The notes: generated from the letters alone by a model not told the origin. Shown: positions 15,613 through 24,877, counted from the stretch's first letter. The stretch: DNA of 64,000 nucleotides from CAYNVQ01 sp964400735 (GCA_964400735.1 CAYNVQ010000002.1:372001-436000); one strand, 5' to 3'. Numbers and translations: made by a program.

Positions 15613-16854
15613 ATGGCAACACGCAGGGAATTCATAAAAAATTCGGTTCTGATCACCGGAGGAGCCGCCTTGTTCGGTGGTTCGTTTATGTGCAAAGGGA
15701 GAAAAGAGGTTGCTCAGAACGGACTAGTGGTATCCGCAGCGACCGACGATATGCTCGCCGGCCAGGAGTATAACCCCGATGCCATCCATCGGGCCTTTAC
15801 CGCCGGTCTGACCGAGCTCACCGACGAGAAGACCCTGGAGAACGCCTGGTCTTCGCTGGTATCACCGGAGGATGTGGTCGGTATCAAGATCAACTGCATC
15901 GCGGCGCCCAAAATCTCCTCTTCTATTCAATCCATCAACGAAACAATTGCCGGACTCAAGAGCGCCGGAGTCAAAGAAAACAACATCATCGTGTGGGATC
16001 ACATGGACCGTGCCTTTCAGCGGACCGGGCTGGCCATCAACCGGGGCTCTTCCGGAGTGCGGGTTTACGGAAGCTCGGATAAGCCCGCCGTGACCATCCC
16101 CTGGACCGAGGGCTACGACCGCGATGTTTACATTTCTCTGGAAGACGGAACCCTTCGGAAATTCCGCCGGTTGGTAGAGCAGAACTTCACCGAGGACGGA
16201 ACCCACCGGGAGATCTTCAACTCCTGCACCTGGCTTTGGATGTTGATCAATCTCGGCAATGATAAGGCCCAAAAATACCGCGATGAAATCCGTCGTCTCT
16301 ACATGGACTATGAGGACCGTGAGGGAATAAAGAGAATCGCCGAGGAAGTGGCGGACAAATTCAACGATGTCATCATCGAGGATGAAGAAAAGTCCTTTTT
16401 CTCGAATATCGTCACCAAGGATATCACCAAACTGATCAACATTGCCGTGCTCAAGCACAATGAGGACAGTGGTGTGACATGGGCGGCCAAAAACATCGCC
16501 CTTGGTGTCACCACCAACAAGGTCCGTTTCCATATCGATTACTGCGCCACCGCCATCCCCCTGATCATGAGCCAGCCCTGTATCAAGGACAAGACGGTGC
16601 TCCACATCGGGGAGGCTGCCAAAATATCGACGGTCAGCGTGGCCGGCGTCCAAATGGCATTCGACAACCGGATATTCTTCAGCCGGGACCCGGTGGCCAT
16701 GGACCGTATCGGCCTCGATATCCTGGAAGAGAAGCGAGCGGAGATGGGTCTGGAATCGATCCGCGGTATCGCTACCCATGTCGAAGCCTGCGGCCGCATG
16801 GGCGTGGGCCTCAGCGACCTGAGCAAAATCGACTGGAGAGCGCTTCAAGTCTGA
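15613..16854 (+). CDS. Tat-exported DUF362-domain protein
   Basis: A 413-residue protein with an RREFIKNSVLITGG Tat signal and a GAGGTG ribosome site. The body matches the DUF362 pattern: an early VVGIKINCIA segment, a long central domain including VWDHMDR, and a C-terminal FSRDPVAMDRIGLDIL motif. DUF362 proteins are often linked to iron-sulfur proteins, but this one has no ferredoxin-type CxxCxxC cluster. It has no obvious operon partner. Function is unknown; export to the periplasm is inferred from the signal. Confidence 0.8.
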   Translation: MATRREFIKNSVLITGGAALFGGSFMCKGRKEVAQNGLVVSAATDDMLAGQEYNPDAIHRAFTAGLTELTDEKTLENAWSSLVSPEDVVGIKINCIAAPKISSSIQSINETIAGLKSAGVKENNIIVWDHMDRAFQRTGLAINRGSSGVRVYGSSDKPAVTIPWTEGYDRDVYISLEDGTLRKFRRLVEQNFTEDGTHREIFNSCTWLWMLINLGNDKAQKYRDEIRRLYMDYEDREGIKRIAEEVADKFNDVIIEDEEKSFFSNIVTKDITKLINIAVLKHNEDSGVTWAAKNIALGVTTNKVRFHIDYCATAIPLIMSQPCIKDKTVLHIGEAAKISTVSVAGVQMAFDNRIFFSRDPVAMDRIGLDILEEKRAEMGLESIRGIATHVEACGRMGVGLSDLSKIDWRALQV

Positions 16855-16927
16855 CTCCCCGCCTGGGCCGCGAATCCCCTAGATTTTCCATACGCTGCTT
16901 GTTGTCAAAATAGGCCTTCTAACGTCG

Positions 16928-17101
16928 ATGTCTGATGACACCATCGTTAAGATAGACTGGCTAATCTCTGAAGTATTCCAGGAGTATCGGGTCTTTGGAG
17001 TCATTGAAACTGTAGGTTTTGGAGTGATCATCCTTATTCAATTCATACTGCCCATTATGACACCCATTATCGCTCACTCACCTCTTTCAATTTCAAAGTA
17101 A
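16928..17101 (+). CDS. Possible 57-residue single-pass membrane peptide
   Basis: A short frame from ATG to TAA encodes an acidic/amphipathic N-terminus (MSDDTIVKIDWLISEVFQEY) and one long hydrophobic segment (ETVGFGVIILIQFILPIM). The hydrophobic helix is convincing but there is no Shine-Dalgarno sequence, so it may be chance or a relic. It ends four bases before the stop of the convergent sulfatase gene. Confidence 0.25.
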   Translation: MSDDTIVKIDWLISEVFQEYRVFGVIETVGFGVIILIQFILPIMTPIIAHSPLSISK

Positions 17102-17105
17102 GATT

Positions 17106-19286
17106 CTATTTTATATATCCCAAAGCTTTTAATTTCTTGTCCAGATCCTTCGGAATCTCCGTCTTTTGCCTTTCAGCGATGAATTTATCTACATTATTTC
17201 TGAAAGAAAAAAGATTTTGAAGTCGCAGCAGATCGGCGAAACCCTCGAATGACAGGTTATTCAGTTCATGTGGATCATCTTTTGTATATAGTTCGACAAT
17301 TGGTATCAACTCTTTTGAAGGTCGCCGATGGAAATGGCGATTATATATCATCTTTTTCTCTGGGTCCAAAACCGCATTCAGGTCGTTCGGACCCAGGTGC
17401 TCTTCAAAGTAAAGCGTTCTCAATGGATTGACAATCCTAAAAAATGAAATTCCGTCAAGCTCATAGGGCGGCTTAAGTTTTAATATTTCCAGAATTGTGG
17501 GATAGATATCAATGTGCTGCACGCGATCTTCAGGCCTCCCTCTTCCGGCTTGTGGAACCTTTATGATCAGGGGAATCCTAATCTGCTCATTGTACAAGGT
17601 CCAGCCATGCCCTACTCCCCCATGGTCAAAGAACTCCTCTCCGTGGTCTGAAGTGAAAAGGATTACGGAATTATCATAGATACCTTGGCTTTTCATGACG
17701 CGGAGCAGCTCTCCAAAGGACATATCATTGAAAAAAATTTCTTGGTCATACCGGGTTTTCATAAACTCAATCTGAGATATCGAAGGCCGAATCTTTCCAT
17801 CACGAACATCCTCTAGGAAACGAAAGTCATAGGTGTCGATAGGAGTATAACGACGAATATCAAATAAGTCCTTTACGCTGTCTTCAGGTGCATAAGGGTC
17901 ATGTGGATCTACTGTCCAAATGAGAATGAACAAGGGCTTTCGCTCATCACGTCTTAAAAAGTCATTAAAAAAATCGAAAATCTTTTTATTGATCGAATTG
18001 GATTGAACGTGCCGGGAGTGAGGGTAAGTTCCGAAAAACTCTTCGTAGAGGTCGAATCCCTGGTCAAATCCAAACTCGTGACTCAGGTTTCCATTGCCAA
18101 TAAAGGCTGCGGTGAAGTAACCGGCGTCCTTCAATATCTCGGTTAACGTCACGATATCCTCTGGCATCTTATCATCCCTTGCCATGGTTTTATTGTGCTT
18201 CGGGAAAAGACCGGTCAGGATAGCGGCCCCACTAGCTTTGGTCCAAGATGTATTGGCATATGCATTAAGATAAAGAATATTCTCCTGGGCAAACTTGTCG
18301 ATATTCGGTGAGGTTATTCGGTCGTATCCATAACAGCTCATATGGTCTGCTCTGAGGGTATCGACAACATATATAAGGATATCCGGCTTATTTAGGTGCG
18401 GAGGATTTGTATTTCTCTTCGGATTTCCAGCCGATTCCTTTGGAGTCCTCAGTTCAATACGTGACCAGATTGTATAGCTATCCGGAGGTCCTTCCGTAGC
18501 AAATCTCAGTTCGTAAATACCTTCATTTTTAAGATGAAATGTCTTCTCGTATTTTTTCTTGAATGGAGGAAGTATGATAGATATCCTTTCATTCGATTCG
18601 CTTTTTAAGACGATCGAGGAGTTCGCTTTCGGTGAATTCCGATATTGAACGGACAGCTTAAATCGGACAGGAAGACTGGCAAAAGCGCTGAAGGTAGAGT
18701 TTGCCTTCTGGAATAAGCCTTCATCATCTAAGTGGCCGAGGTTTTGCTTAAACTCTATCCTCTGGAATGCGATCGATAAGTCCCTCATATCCATTGAACC
18801 GGAATAAATTTCACTTGGCTTTGAGGTGTAGGAGGAACGAAATTCTATGACATTTCGACCCGGATGAAGAGCCGAGGCAGGCAAGGTAAAACGGACAGGT
18901 TGAAAGGAGGCGGTATCAGGGCGAAAAGAACCTACATTATCTTCATTTAAGAAAATCGAAACGGTCTGTATTCTCCCACTTTTAGAGGGGATTGTTCGGC
19001 AAGAAAACTCCATTTCCAAGTTGTTATTTACATCGTATGTGTAAAACTCAACACTGCAACTTTTATCTTGTGCCCACGTGTGCTCTTCCTCCATATAGTT
19101 CCAACCACGAAGGAGATATTCTTGATGGTTTGCGGCCTCCCGAAAATCTATTCTTTGGGTTTCTTCATGAATTTGGGCAGCTCGTTGACGAACCAAATCA
19201 TATTTAAGATCATATCTTTTCTGTTCGCAGCCGGAGTTCAATAAAATACTCAAGAAAACAAACGGGATGCAAATTTTTCCTTTCAT
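17106..19286 (-). CDS. Sulfatase-superfamily lipoprotein, atypical active site
   Basis: From the ATG at 19284-19286 the product is 726 residues with a lipobox (FLSILLNSGC). Residues about 30-290 are beta-rich with no named domain. From about 300 the alkaline-phosphatase/sulfatase fold appears: DILIYVVDTLRADHMSCYGY (metal ligands), SWTKASGAAILTG at the nucleophile position, DPHDPYAPED, and SDHGEEFFDHGGVGHG. The nucleophile region lacks the C/S-x-P-x-R formylglycine motif, so it may use Ser/Thr as in phosphotransferase relatives, or be inactive. A TATAAT box (19303-19308) just upstream supports this start. Substrate unknown. Confidence 0.8.
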   Translation of the reverse strand: MKGKICIPFVFLSILLNSGCEQKRYDLKYDLVRQRAAQIHEETQRIDFREAANHQEYLLRGWNYMEEEHTWAQDKSCSVEFYTYDVNNNLEMEFSCRTIPSKSGRIQTVSIFLNEDNVGSFRPDTASFQPVRFTLPASALHPGRNVIEFRSSYTSKPSEIYSGSMDMRDLSIAFQRIEFKQNLGHLDDEGLFQKANSTFSAFASLPVRFKLSVQYRNSPKANSSIVLKSESNERISIILPPFKKKYEKTFHLKNEGIYELRFATEGPPDSYTIWSRIELRTPKESAGNPKRNTNPPHLNKPDILIYVVDTLRADHMSCYGYDRITSPNIDKFAQENILYLNAYANTSWTKASGAAILTGLFPKHNKTMARDDKMPEDIVTLTEILKDAGYFTAAFIGNGNLSHEFGFDQGFDLYEEFFGTYPHSRHVQSNSINKKIFDFFNDFLRRDERKPLFILIWTVDPHDPYAPEDSVKDLFDIRRYTPIDTYDFRFLEDVRDGKIRPSISQIEFMKTRYDQEIFFNDMSFGELLRVMKSQGIYDNSVILFTSDHGEEFFDHGGVGHGWTLYNEQIRIPLIIKVPQAGRGRPEDRVQHIDIYPTILEILKLKPPYELDGISFFRIVNPLRTLYFEEHLGPNDLNAVLDPEKKMIYNRHFHRRPSKELIPIVELYTKDDPHELNNLSFEGFADLLRLQNLFSFRNNVDKFIAERQKTEIPKDLDKKLKALGYIK

Positions 19287-19303
19287 CGATAAAACAGGAT
19301 TAA

Positions 19304-19486
19304 TTATAGCATACGAACCTGGGTGGTGCATTCGACATCCAACCTTCTCCAGGGACTCTTTGAGCCTATATTTTCAGAAATAACCAGTTGAATCCTGCCA
19401 TCATGCCAAGCTTTTAAGATCTGATAGGGAGGACCATGGAAGAAAACTCCTGAAATGAATACATTTGTGTCGATCACGACCTTCAT
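19304..19486 (-). pseudogene. Truncated PIN-domain toxin
   Basis: The first ~40 residues (MKVVIDTNVFISGVFFHG, then PYQILKAWHDGRIQLVIS) are the start of a PIN-domain RNase toxin, including the first catalytic Asp. After that the frame diverges and stops at 60 residues, whereas family members run to about 140. The missing part, with the other acidic residues, is replaced by the promoter region of the sulfatase gene. It overlaps the stop of the antitoxin gene by four bases, the usual arrangement in such pairs. Confidence 0.75.
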
Positions 19487-19746
19487 TTTTGCTTTCGGGC
19501 TTTTTCAATGGCTGCAGTAATATCTGATCTTTTCATGCCAGCCATCCTGGCCTGTTTCCTCGCTTTTTTAACTAGGTTATTGAATTCCTTCAAGGAAGGA
19601 GGCGAAATGACCTTAAGGACGACTGTATCCTTCTCGCCAACAACAACAAATTGAGAGCCTGGCTTTAATCCAAGCCGCTTTCGAATCTCTTCTGGAATGA
19701 CCACTTGTCCTTTGGAAGACATCTTAGTTGTCGCTAATGAATTCAT
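19483..19746 (-). CDS. AbrB/MazE-family antitoxin
   Basis: An 87-residue protein from the ATG at 19744-19746, chosen because AGGAG lies just upstream; an earlier in-frame start at 19806 falls in the promoter. The N-terminal swapped-hairpin DNA-binding domain is clear (SSKGQVVIPEEIRKRLGLKPG), followed by a basic helical tail (about 45-87) that in such antitoxins wraps the toxin. Its partner toxin is truncated, so it may persist only as an autoregulator. Confidence 0.85.
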   Translation of the reverse strand: MNSLATTKMSSKGQVVIPEEIRKRLGLKPGSQFVVVGEKDTVVLKVISPPSLKEFNNLVKKARKQARMAGMKRSDITAAIEKARKQK

Positions 19747-19767
19747 TTTTCTCTCCTGATAAATTGT

Positions 19768-19806
19768 CTTACTGGTAAGATTACTAAATAAAAGAGTTTT
19801 TATCAA
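19768..19806 (-). promoter_or_regulatory. Promoter and palindromic operator of the AbrB/PIN pair
   Basis: Minus strand TTGATA (19801-19806), 17-base spacer, TAATCT (19778-19783). A perfect 12-base palindrome CTTACTGGTAAG (19768-19779) touches the -10 box and covers the expected start site. It is well placed for autorepression by the antitoxin. Confidence 0.55.
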
Positions 19807-19926
19807 GGAGAATCTAGAGTGTTTGAATTCATAAATGTAGACGGAGATGAGGTCATAAATTTCTCAGGAAATGTATTTGGATATCAGAATATCTTGAGGC
19901 AGTCTGGTTGTATCTAGCTGTTCTTT

Positions 19927-20448
19927 TTACGCCGGAGACATCTGGGTTTCGAGGCAGGGCCACACCCTGAAATGGACCAGCTTATCGTCTCTGAAAACGA
20001 CCCTTATGTAGGTGTGGTGTTGGACATCGCGTGTTTTCCCGACATCTTTAACCATGGTGTAACCCGTGGAGGAGATGGTGCTTATCGAGACTTTTTCTGT
20101 GCGGAGATACTTCATGAGGTGCATAACTTTGTATGTCCCTTTCTGTGAAAAAATCTCATCTGTTTCCTCTTTCGTGAACGCCGTCTTTCCCTTGTTTTCT
20201 TCGGCTATGTCATCAAGGGCTGGATCCTCTTTTTCCCAGATCCTGAAACATTCGAAGCCCCATCCCTCCGTTATCTTGGAAGCCACCTCTTCAGAGCCTT
20301 CCCTGGCCATTGATTCCAGAGCATTCACGTAGATCTCGGCCTGCTTTTTGTCCGGAGATGACGCACAGCTTAAAAGAAAAGCCAGGATAAGGCCTAAAAT
20401 CAACAATTGGGTTTTCATTTGTTTTTTGTTTTTGTGGTTTTTTGACAT
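19927..20448 (-). CDS. Small lipoprotein of unknown function
   Basis: A 173-residue protein with a positively charged N-terminus and a lipobox (LILAFLLSCAS), so it should be attached to a membrane. The mature part is mostly helical with charged residues, then a C-terminal beta-rich portion (RDVQHHTYIRVVF, KLVHFRVWPC). An AAGGAA site precedes the ATG; a second in-frame ATG ten codons later would also keep the signal. A decayed relative of the C-terminal part lies at 13190-13329. I do not recognise a family. Confidence 0.65.
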   Translation of the reverse strand: MSKNHKNKKQMKTQLLILGLILAFLLSCASSPDKKQAEIYVNALESMAREGSEEVASKITEGWGFECFRIWEKEDPALDDIAEENKGKTAFTKEETDEIFSQKGTYKVMHLMKYLRTEKVSISTISSTGYTMVKDVGKTRDVQHHTYIRVVFRDDKLVHFRVWPCLETQMSPA

Positions 20449-20484
20449 CCGTTCCTTCCCTCTATAAAAAATACAGGCTTTGTC

Positions 20485-22389
20485 TCAAATCTTCCGCTTG
20501 CGCCGCATAATCAAAAACGGAGACATAAAAACTAAACTAAGAAAAATACAGATCCAAGCAAGCCCGAGATGATTCACTGTGGCGCAAATGGCCACATAGG
20601 GTGAGAGTTGAGCACGAATGACCACTTGCAGAGCCTTATTTTTCCCGATCCATTTCGCAGCATACGGAGAGAGTTCATAATACAAGCCGACCAGGTTCCG
20701 TCCCAATCTATTGGTCATTAGATACTTATTTTTAAATTCCCGCAATATACATACATGGGGATGGGACGGTGATCCATAGGCCGCTGTGGCGATAAAGCAG
20801 GGAGTCTTCTTCACCGTTTCCCACTCCTCAGACCACTCCCCGAATTCTTCCTCGAAATTGGCCTGTACGGATTTATCCGCATCCATGGTGATGGACAGCG
20901 GATTCTCCGTTCCTTCCGCATCGCCACTCCAGTGGCTGAAAAGGTACATCTCCTCATGTCTGGCCCTTATTTGTACCCGGGCTGCATGATAGTAATAGTG
21001 AACGCCGGGCAAAGGATCGGTCGTTCCTCCGGTTGAGGTAGTGAGTTCCAAGGTATGCTGGCCTAAACAGAGGTTGTACACAAGGCCATCGCTGTCGTGG
21101 GGTGTAACAATCGGTATCCTGGCATCGATATTCGTAATATCTGGGATAATAGCTGTATCCACAGGATTTATGTCTGTCTTATGGGTTTTGGCCTTCGAAT
21201 TTTTCTCGAATTCACACGGAAGACCGATCTCACCGTTCGGGAAAAGCTTCAGGATCAGAAAATCCTCCTCTCCTGTGCCATAGGAAGATGTCAAACCCGC
21301 CACAACGTATCCTCCTTCATAAGTCTGCACAATGAAAAAGGCTTCTTCTCTGTCGTATCCTCCGTAGCTCTTCTGCCATTCGATTCGTCCTTTTGCATCG
21401 AGTTTCAATACCAAGATATCTTCCTCCCCCAGGCCGAAGGAATGAGTGATTCCGGCCACGATATAGCCTCCATCATCAGTCCGTTGGATGGAACGGGCAG
21501 AGTCATGTTTTTTTCCGCCGAAGGTTCTCTGCCACTCGATATCTCCTCCCTCGTCCAGCTTCAACACCCAGATATCTTCAGCCCCGGCGCCAAAGGAGTC
21601 GGTCGCGCCGGCCACGATATAGCCTCCATCCTCTGTCTGCAAGATGGAGCGGGCATAGTCCTGTCCCTCTCCGTCATAGGTTTTCTGCCATTCGATATCT
21701 CCGAATGGGTCAAGCTTTAGAATCCAAAGCCCTCCACCTACACCTCCACTGTACCCAGTACTATCTATCTGACCGGCGACCACAAAGCCTCCATCAAAGG
21801 TCTGCCGGATGGAATAGGCCTGGTCATAGAGTCTTCCTCCGTATGTATTATCCCATTCTTTCGTTCCGTCCGAGGCCAGCTTCAGAATCCAGATATCTCT
21901 ATCAGTCGTATCTTCATACCTGAATTCACCCGCAACGATATAGCCCCCATCGATTGTCTGCTGGATGGAATAAGCGACTCCGGCCTCATACTGTCCACCT
22001 TTGAAATATTCTTGCCATTCAACCTCCCCTTCCGGATCGATCTTCAGAACCCAGATTCCCCAACCAAAGGTGGGAAATGCGCCGGCTATGACAAAGCCCC
22101 CATCATTTGTCTGCTGAATGGAATAAGCGAGCTCTGCAAATGTTCGTCCGTATTTCTTTTGCCATTCGATACCTCCGGCTGAGTCGAGTTTTAAAATCCA
22201 GGCGTCCCCCGACTCATCTAAAAACGACTCTGTCGACCCCGCAACGATGTATCCTCCGTCAGTTGTCTGCTGGATGACGTAAGCTTCGTCCTCTGCGGCC
22301 CCGCCATAGGTCTTTGCCCACTGGGCATGGAGGGATACAAGAGACATAAAATAGAGGGTCAAAATGACCAGGAGTACGTTTCTTTTCAT
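20485..22389 (-). CDS. Secreted seven-unit propeller protein with CFI-box C-terminal domain
   Basis: A 634-residue protein. After a signal peptide there are seven repeats of about 50-60 residues with the pattern W-x-K-TYGG...AxSIQQTxDGGYIVAG (about residues 23-395), probably one seven-bladed propeller. Next is a bacterial-repeat (InlB-B-like) domain (about 435-510: LELTTSTGGTTDPLPG, HWSGDA, VQANFEEE). The end carries CFIATAAYGS followed by a hydrophobic stretch and a basic tail (MRRKRKI), the CFI-box-CTERM type of C-terminus, which suggests membrane retention or sorting. Ligand unknown. Confidence 0.8.
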   Translation of the reverse strand: MKRNVLLVILTLYFMSLVSLHAQWAKTYGGAAEDEAYVIQQTTDGGYIVAGSTESFLDESGDAWILKLDSAGGIEWQKKYGRTFAELAYSIQQTNDGGFVIAGAFPTFGWGIWVLKIDPEGEVEWQEYFKGGQYEAGVAYSIQQTIDGGYIVAGEFRYEDTTDRDIWILKLASDGTKEWDNTYGGRLYDQAYSIRQTFDGGFVVAGQIDSTGYSGGVGGGLWILKLDPFGDIEWQKTYDGEGQDYARSILQTEDGGYIVAGATDSFGAGAEDIWVLKLDEGGDIEWQRTFGGKKHDSARSIQRTDDGGYIVAGITHSFGLGEEDILVLKLDAKGRIEWQKSYGGYDREEAFFIVQTYEGGYVVAGLTSSYGTGEEDFLILKLFPNGEIGLPCEFEKNSKAKTHKTDINPVDTAIIPDITNIDARIPIVTPHDSDGLVYNLCLGQHTLELTTSTGGTTDPLPGVHYYYHAARVQIRARHEEMYLFSHWSGDAEGTENPLSITMDADKSVQANFEEEFGEWSEEWETVKKTPCFIATAAYGSPSHPHVCILREFKNKYLMTNRLGRNLVGLYYELSPYAAKWIGKNKALQVVIRAQLSPYVAICATVNHLGLAWICIFLSLVFMSPFLIMRRKRKI

Positions 22390-22603
22390 CGAAATTCTCC
22401 CGTAAAAAAATAATTAAGCTTCGGAAGCATATCCAAAACCGTGATTGAAGATCCAGAGCATCAGGAAGTGCTTTCTCTCCAGTCGGATTTTATTCGCCAT
22501 TCCCTCACCGCTCTTCTCGGCGGCTGCGGAACTCCGCATGATCACTCCAACTCCAGGCCGTTGAGCTCTGTTATTCCAATTCTCACAAATCATGTACAAT
22601 CGT

Positions 22604-22716
22604 GCTCAATACATCCTCGCCGCCCGACTTTATCGGGTTCCCTCGAACACCGGCTTGGGAAGGCTAAATCCTCCGATGTCGCTCAATCCCTTCCTAATGC
22701 TCTGTTCGTCATGTCT
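22604..22716 (+). repeat. Structured intergenic element, copy 1
   Basis: About 113 bp that also occur at 59461-59573 in the opposite orientation. Blocks GCTCAATACAT, GAAGGCTAAATC and CCGATGTCGCTC are nearly identical between copies. Between them are two conserved stems: CCCGA(22623-22627)/TCGGG(22633-22637) and TTCCC(22638-22642)/GGGAA(22657-22661) with a 14-base loop in both copies. The outer pair of stem 1 is C-G here and T-A in copy 2. It lies between the 5' end of the propeller gene (22389) and the 3' end of the DUF5916 gene (22757). Could be a structured RNA or a small mobile element. Nothing else is recognised in 22390-22603. Confidence 0.6.
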
Positions 22717-22756
22717 CTGACATATCATCACGGAATTAAGGATATTTACCTAAACT

Positions 22757-24877
22757 TCAAAACGTATGACTCAACCTCAGAAACAGGGTATGATCCTGCG
22801 TTCCTTTTATGCCGAATGCGGCCGTTCCCTTTTGATAGACAACCTGGATGGTGCCGAGGGGAAGGAGATTGTATGTGCACATCAGGTGGACATTCATCTT
22901 TTTGATGGCCGAATTCACCTGGAAAAAGAGCTTCCAAGTAAGTTTCTGATTTGCGTAGTAGGTGATCTTAAGCACATGGATCCTCGTGCTCTTGAAGAAA
23001 CGCTCATCGTCATAGTTCAGGATACAAAAGTCGTATTCCGAGAATAGCTGTTCGGTTATTCTGAGTTGTTTGAAGAGCTCGTACATCTGAAAGGTCGACT
23101 TAAAATTATGGCCCACGGTGGCGGCGAATCCGAATCTTCTCCAGGTGCTCGCCTCATACATACTCTGAATCCTGACCCGGTCGTTGCGGAAGTCCTTGAT
23201 GTACTTCCTGATCCACCTCCCCGGCTCCCCATCCTCTCCCGGTACAAAGATAACCTCCGGCTCCGGAAAATATTCGTTCAGCATGTACTCCTGGGTGTAG
23301 ATGCCGGATAGGACGAAATTATTCCTCAAATCTAAATAAAGCCCCTCGTCTATCTTCCAGCTCCGCAGCGTGCCGTCCATTCCCCAGTAGATGTCGTAGT
23401 TCGAGAGATACCTGATCCGGCTCAGGAATCCTTCTTCGAACGGAAAAGTGATGTGGATGGCCGAATCAAGCTCCCGGCGGTTGTCATCCGGGATAAAAGC
23501 CACCCGGTTCACATTGTCCCCGAAGTGTTCGCCTAATTGAATGTAATGGAGATGGGCGTGAAAATTCCTCGAGTCGTAGCTCGGGCCGATGAAAAAGGCG
23601 ACGTTGCCGCTGCTGTAATCCCCGTAGCTGTAGGCGAATTGGCCAGAGAGCTTCAATTTGTCCGTAATGGCCAGGTCAGTGTACAGGCCCGCGGTCCCGA
23701 TGCTCCGGCTGTCGATGAACTTGTTGGCGGCCATGACTCCGAACGATGTCGATCCCGACATGCTTTTTCGCTCCAGGGAGAAGACGGAAAAATTGGCCGA
23801 ATCCTCGCCTAAGACCTCCTGTTTTTTCGCCTGGGTCGTCATCCCGGAGAAGGTGAAAGCTCCTGTCCTCCCTTGAATCCTTACCCCTCCGTATATATCG
23901 CCGATCCTTTTGGAGTAGAAAAGATCGATGGGCCGTTGGCAATCCTCCCGTTCTTCCTGGAAAAAATCCCTTTTCTCCGGAAGATAGAGCTCGAAGGGCG
24001 TCAGGTTGACCCGCTCCTCGTCCGGCTCCACCGTGGCGAAATCTGGATTGACCGCCAACCTTCCCGAGAGCTGTGGGGAAAAAATGTACTGGGCCTCGAC
24101 TCCTGCACCGGGCTCGACCTTCGCTCCATACTCAGCCCTGCTGAGCACGTAGGGGCTGATGCTTCCCCCTTTCTCCACTCCCACGAGCTCGAGCTCTTGA
24201 AGGGGGCCGAGCTGGCTGAAATCGAAGGGAGGATCGAGGGGGCCGCTGCGGAAGAGCCCATCCATGCGGGGTACGACCCGGGCCATATACAGCCCCAGGC
24301 GTTTGCTTTCCACCGGCTCTTCGAACACACATCCCCTCTCGATAGCCATCTCGGCGCTCCACCCGAAGTCCGTTTTCAGGCCGAAGGATTCCCATTTACC
24401 GTTCCATTTGGAGTTGGCGGTCTGGCCGTCTTTGGAAATCTTGCCATCGGATTTGATCCCTAAGAAATTGGTGGAGAAGTAAAAGTAATTATCCGGATCG
24501 TCGAAGGTGTCGATCAACACGTACATGGAGTCGGTATCCCTGAGATCGCCGTCTATGCGGATCGTCTCGCTCTGGATTTTATCCGGTTCGGGATCGTAGC
24601 AGAGGAAGCCCAGATAAATATGGCCGTCATCGAAGAGGATCTTGACCACGGTTTTGATTCTGCCGGCGTCTTCCCTGCCGAGCTCTTGCTGGAGGTAAAT
24701 TCCGGCATCCGGAGCCCTCTTCCATGCGGATTCGTTCAGGAGGCCGTCTATTTTTGGGGGGTTATCCGTTTTTAGGGCCAGATTTTCTTTTCTTACTTCT
24801 TGGCCGAAGGCTAGTATAGATAACAATATAGAACATAAAAAGATGCCTGAAATTTTAAAAGGAGGAAAATTTTGCAT
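22757..24877 (-). CDS. Outer-membrane DUF5916 protein with N-terminal CBM9-like domain
   Basis: A 706-residue protein with a signal peptide. Residues about 35-200 form a family-9 carbohydrate-binding-like domain (KIDGLLNESAWKRAP, then DGHIYLGFLCYDPEP). The remainder matches DUF5916: PDFATVEPDEERVNLTPFEL, LPEKRDFFQE, and a run of alternating strands to a C-terminal Phe (LRLSHTF), typical of an outer-membrane beta-barrel. A role in binding or moving a glycan at the outer membrane is inferred from the CBM9-like domain. An AGAGGGG site precedes the start. It appears to be monocistronic. Confidence 0.85.
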   Translation of the reverse strand: MQNFPPFKISGIFLCSILLSILAFGQEVRKENLALKTDNPPKIDGLLNESAWKRAPDAGIYLQQELGREDAGRIKTVVKILFDDGHIYLGFLCYDPEPDKIQSETIRIDGDLRDTDSMYVLIDTFDDPDNYFYFSTNFLGIKSDGKISKDGQTANSKWNGKWESFGLKTDFGWSAEMAIERGCVFEEPVESKRLGLYMARVVPRMDGLFRSGPLDPPFDFSQLGPLQELELVGVEKGGSISPYVLSRAEYGAKVEPGAGVEAQYIFSPQLSGRLAVNPDFATVEPDEERVNLTPFELYLPEKRDFFQEEREDCQRPIDLFYSKRIGDIYGGVRIQGRTGAFTFSGMTTQAKKQEVLGEDSANFSVFSLERKSMSGSTSFGVMAANKFIDSRSIGTAGLYTDLAITDKLKLSGQFAYSYGDYSSGNVAFFIGPSYDSRNFHAHLHYIQLGEHFGDNVNRVAFIPDDNRRELDSAIHITFPFEEGFLSRIRYLSNYDIYWGMDGTLRSWKIDEGLYLDLRNNFVLSGIYTQEYMLNEYFPEPEVIFVPGEDGEPGRWIRKYIKDFRNDRVRIQSMYEASTWRRFGFAATVGHNFKSTFQMYELFKQLRITEQLFSEYDFCILNYDDERFFKSTRIHVLKITYYANQKLTWKLFFQVNSAIKKMNVHLMCTYNLLPLGTIQVVYQKGTAAFGIKGTQDHTLFLRLSHTF

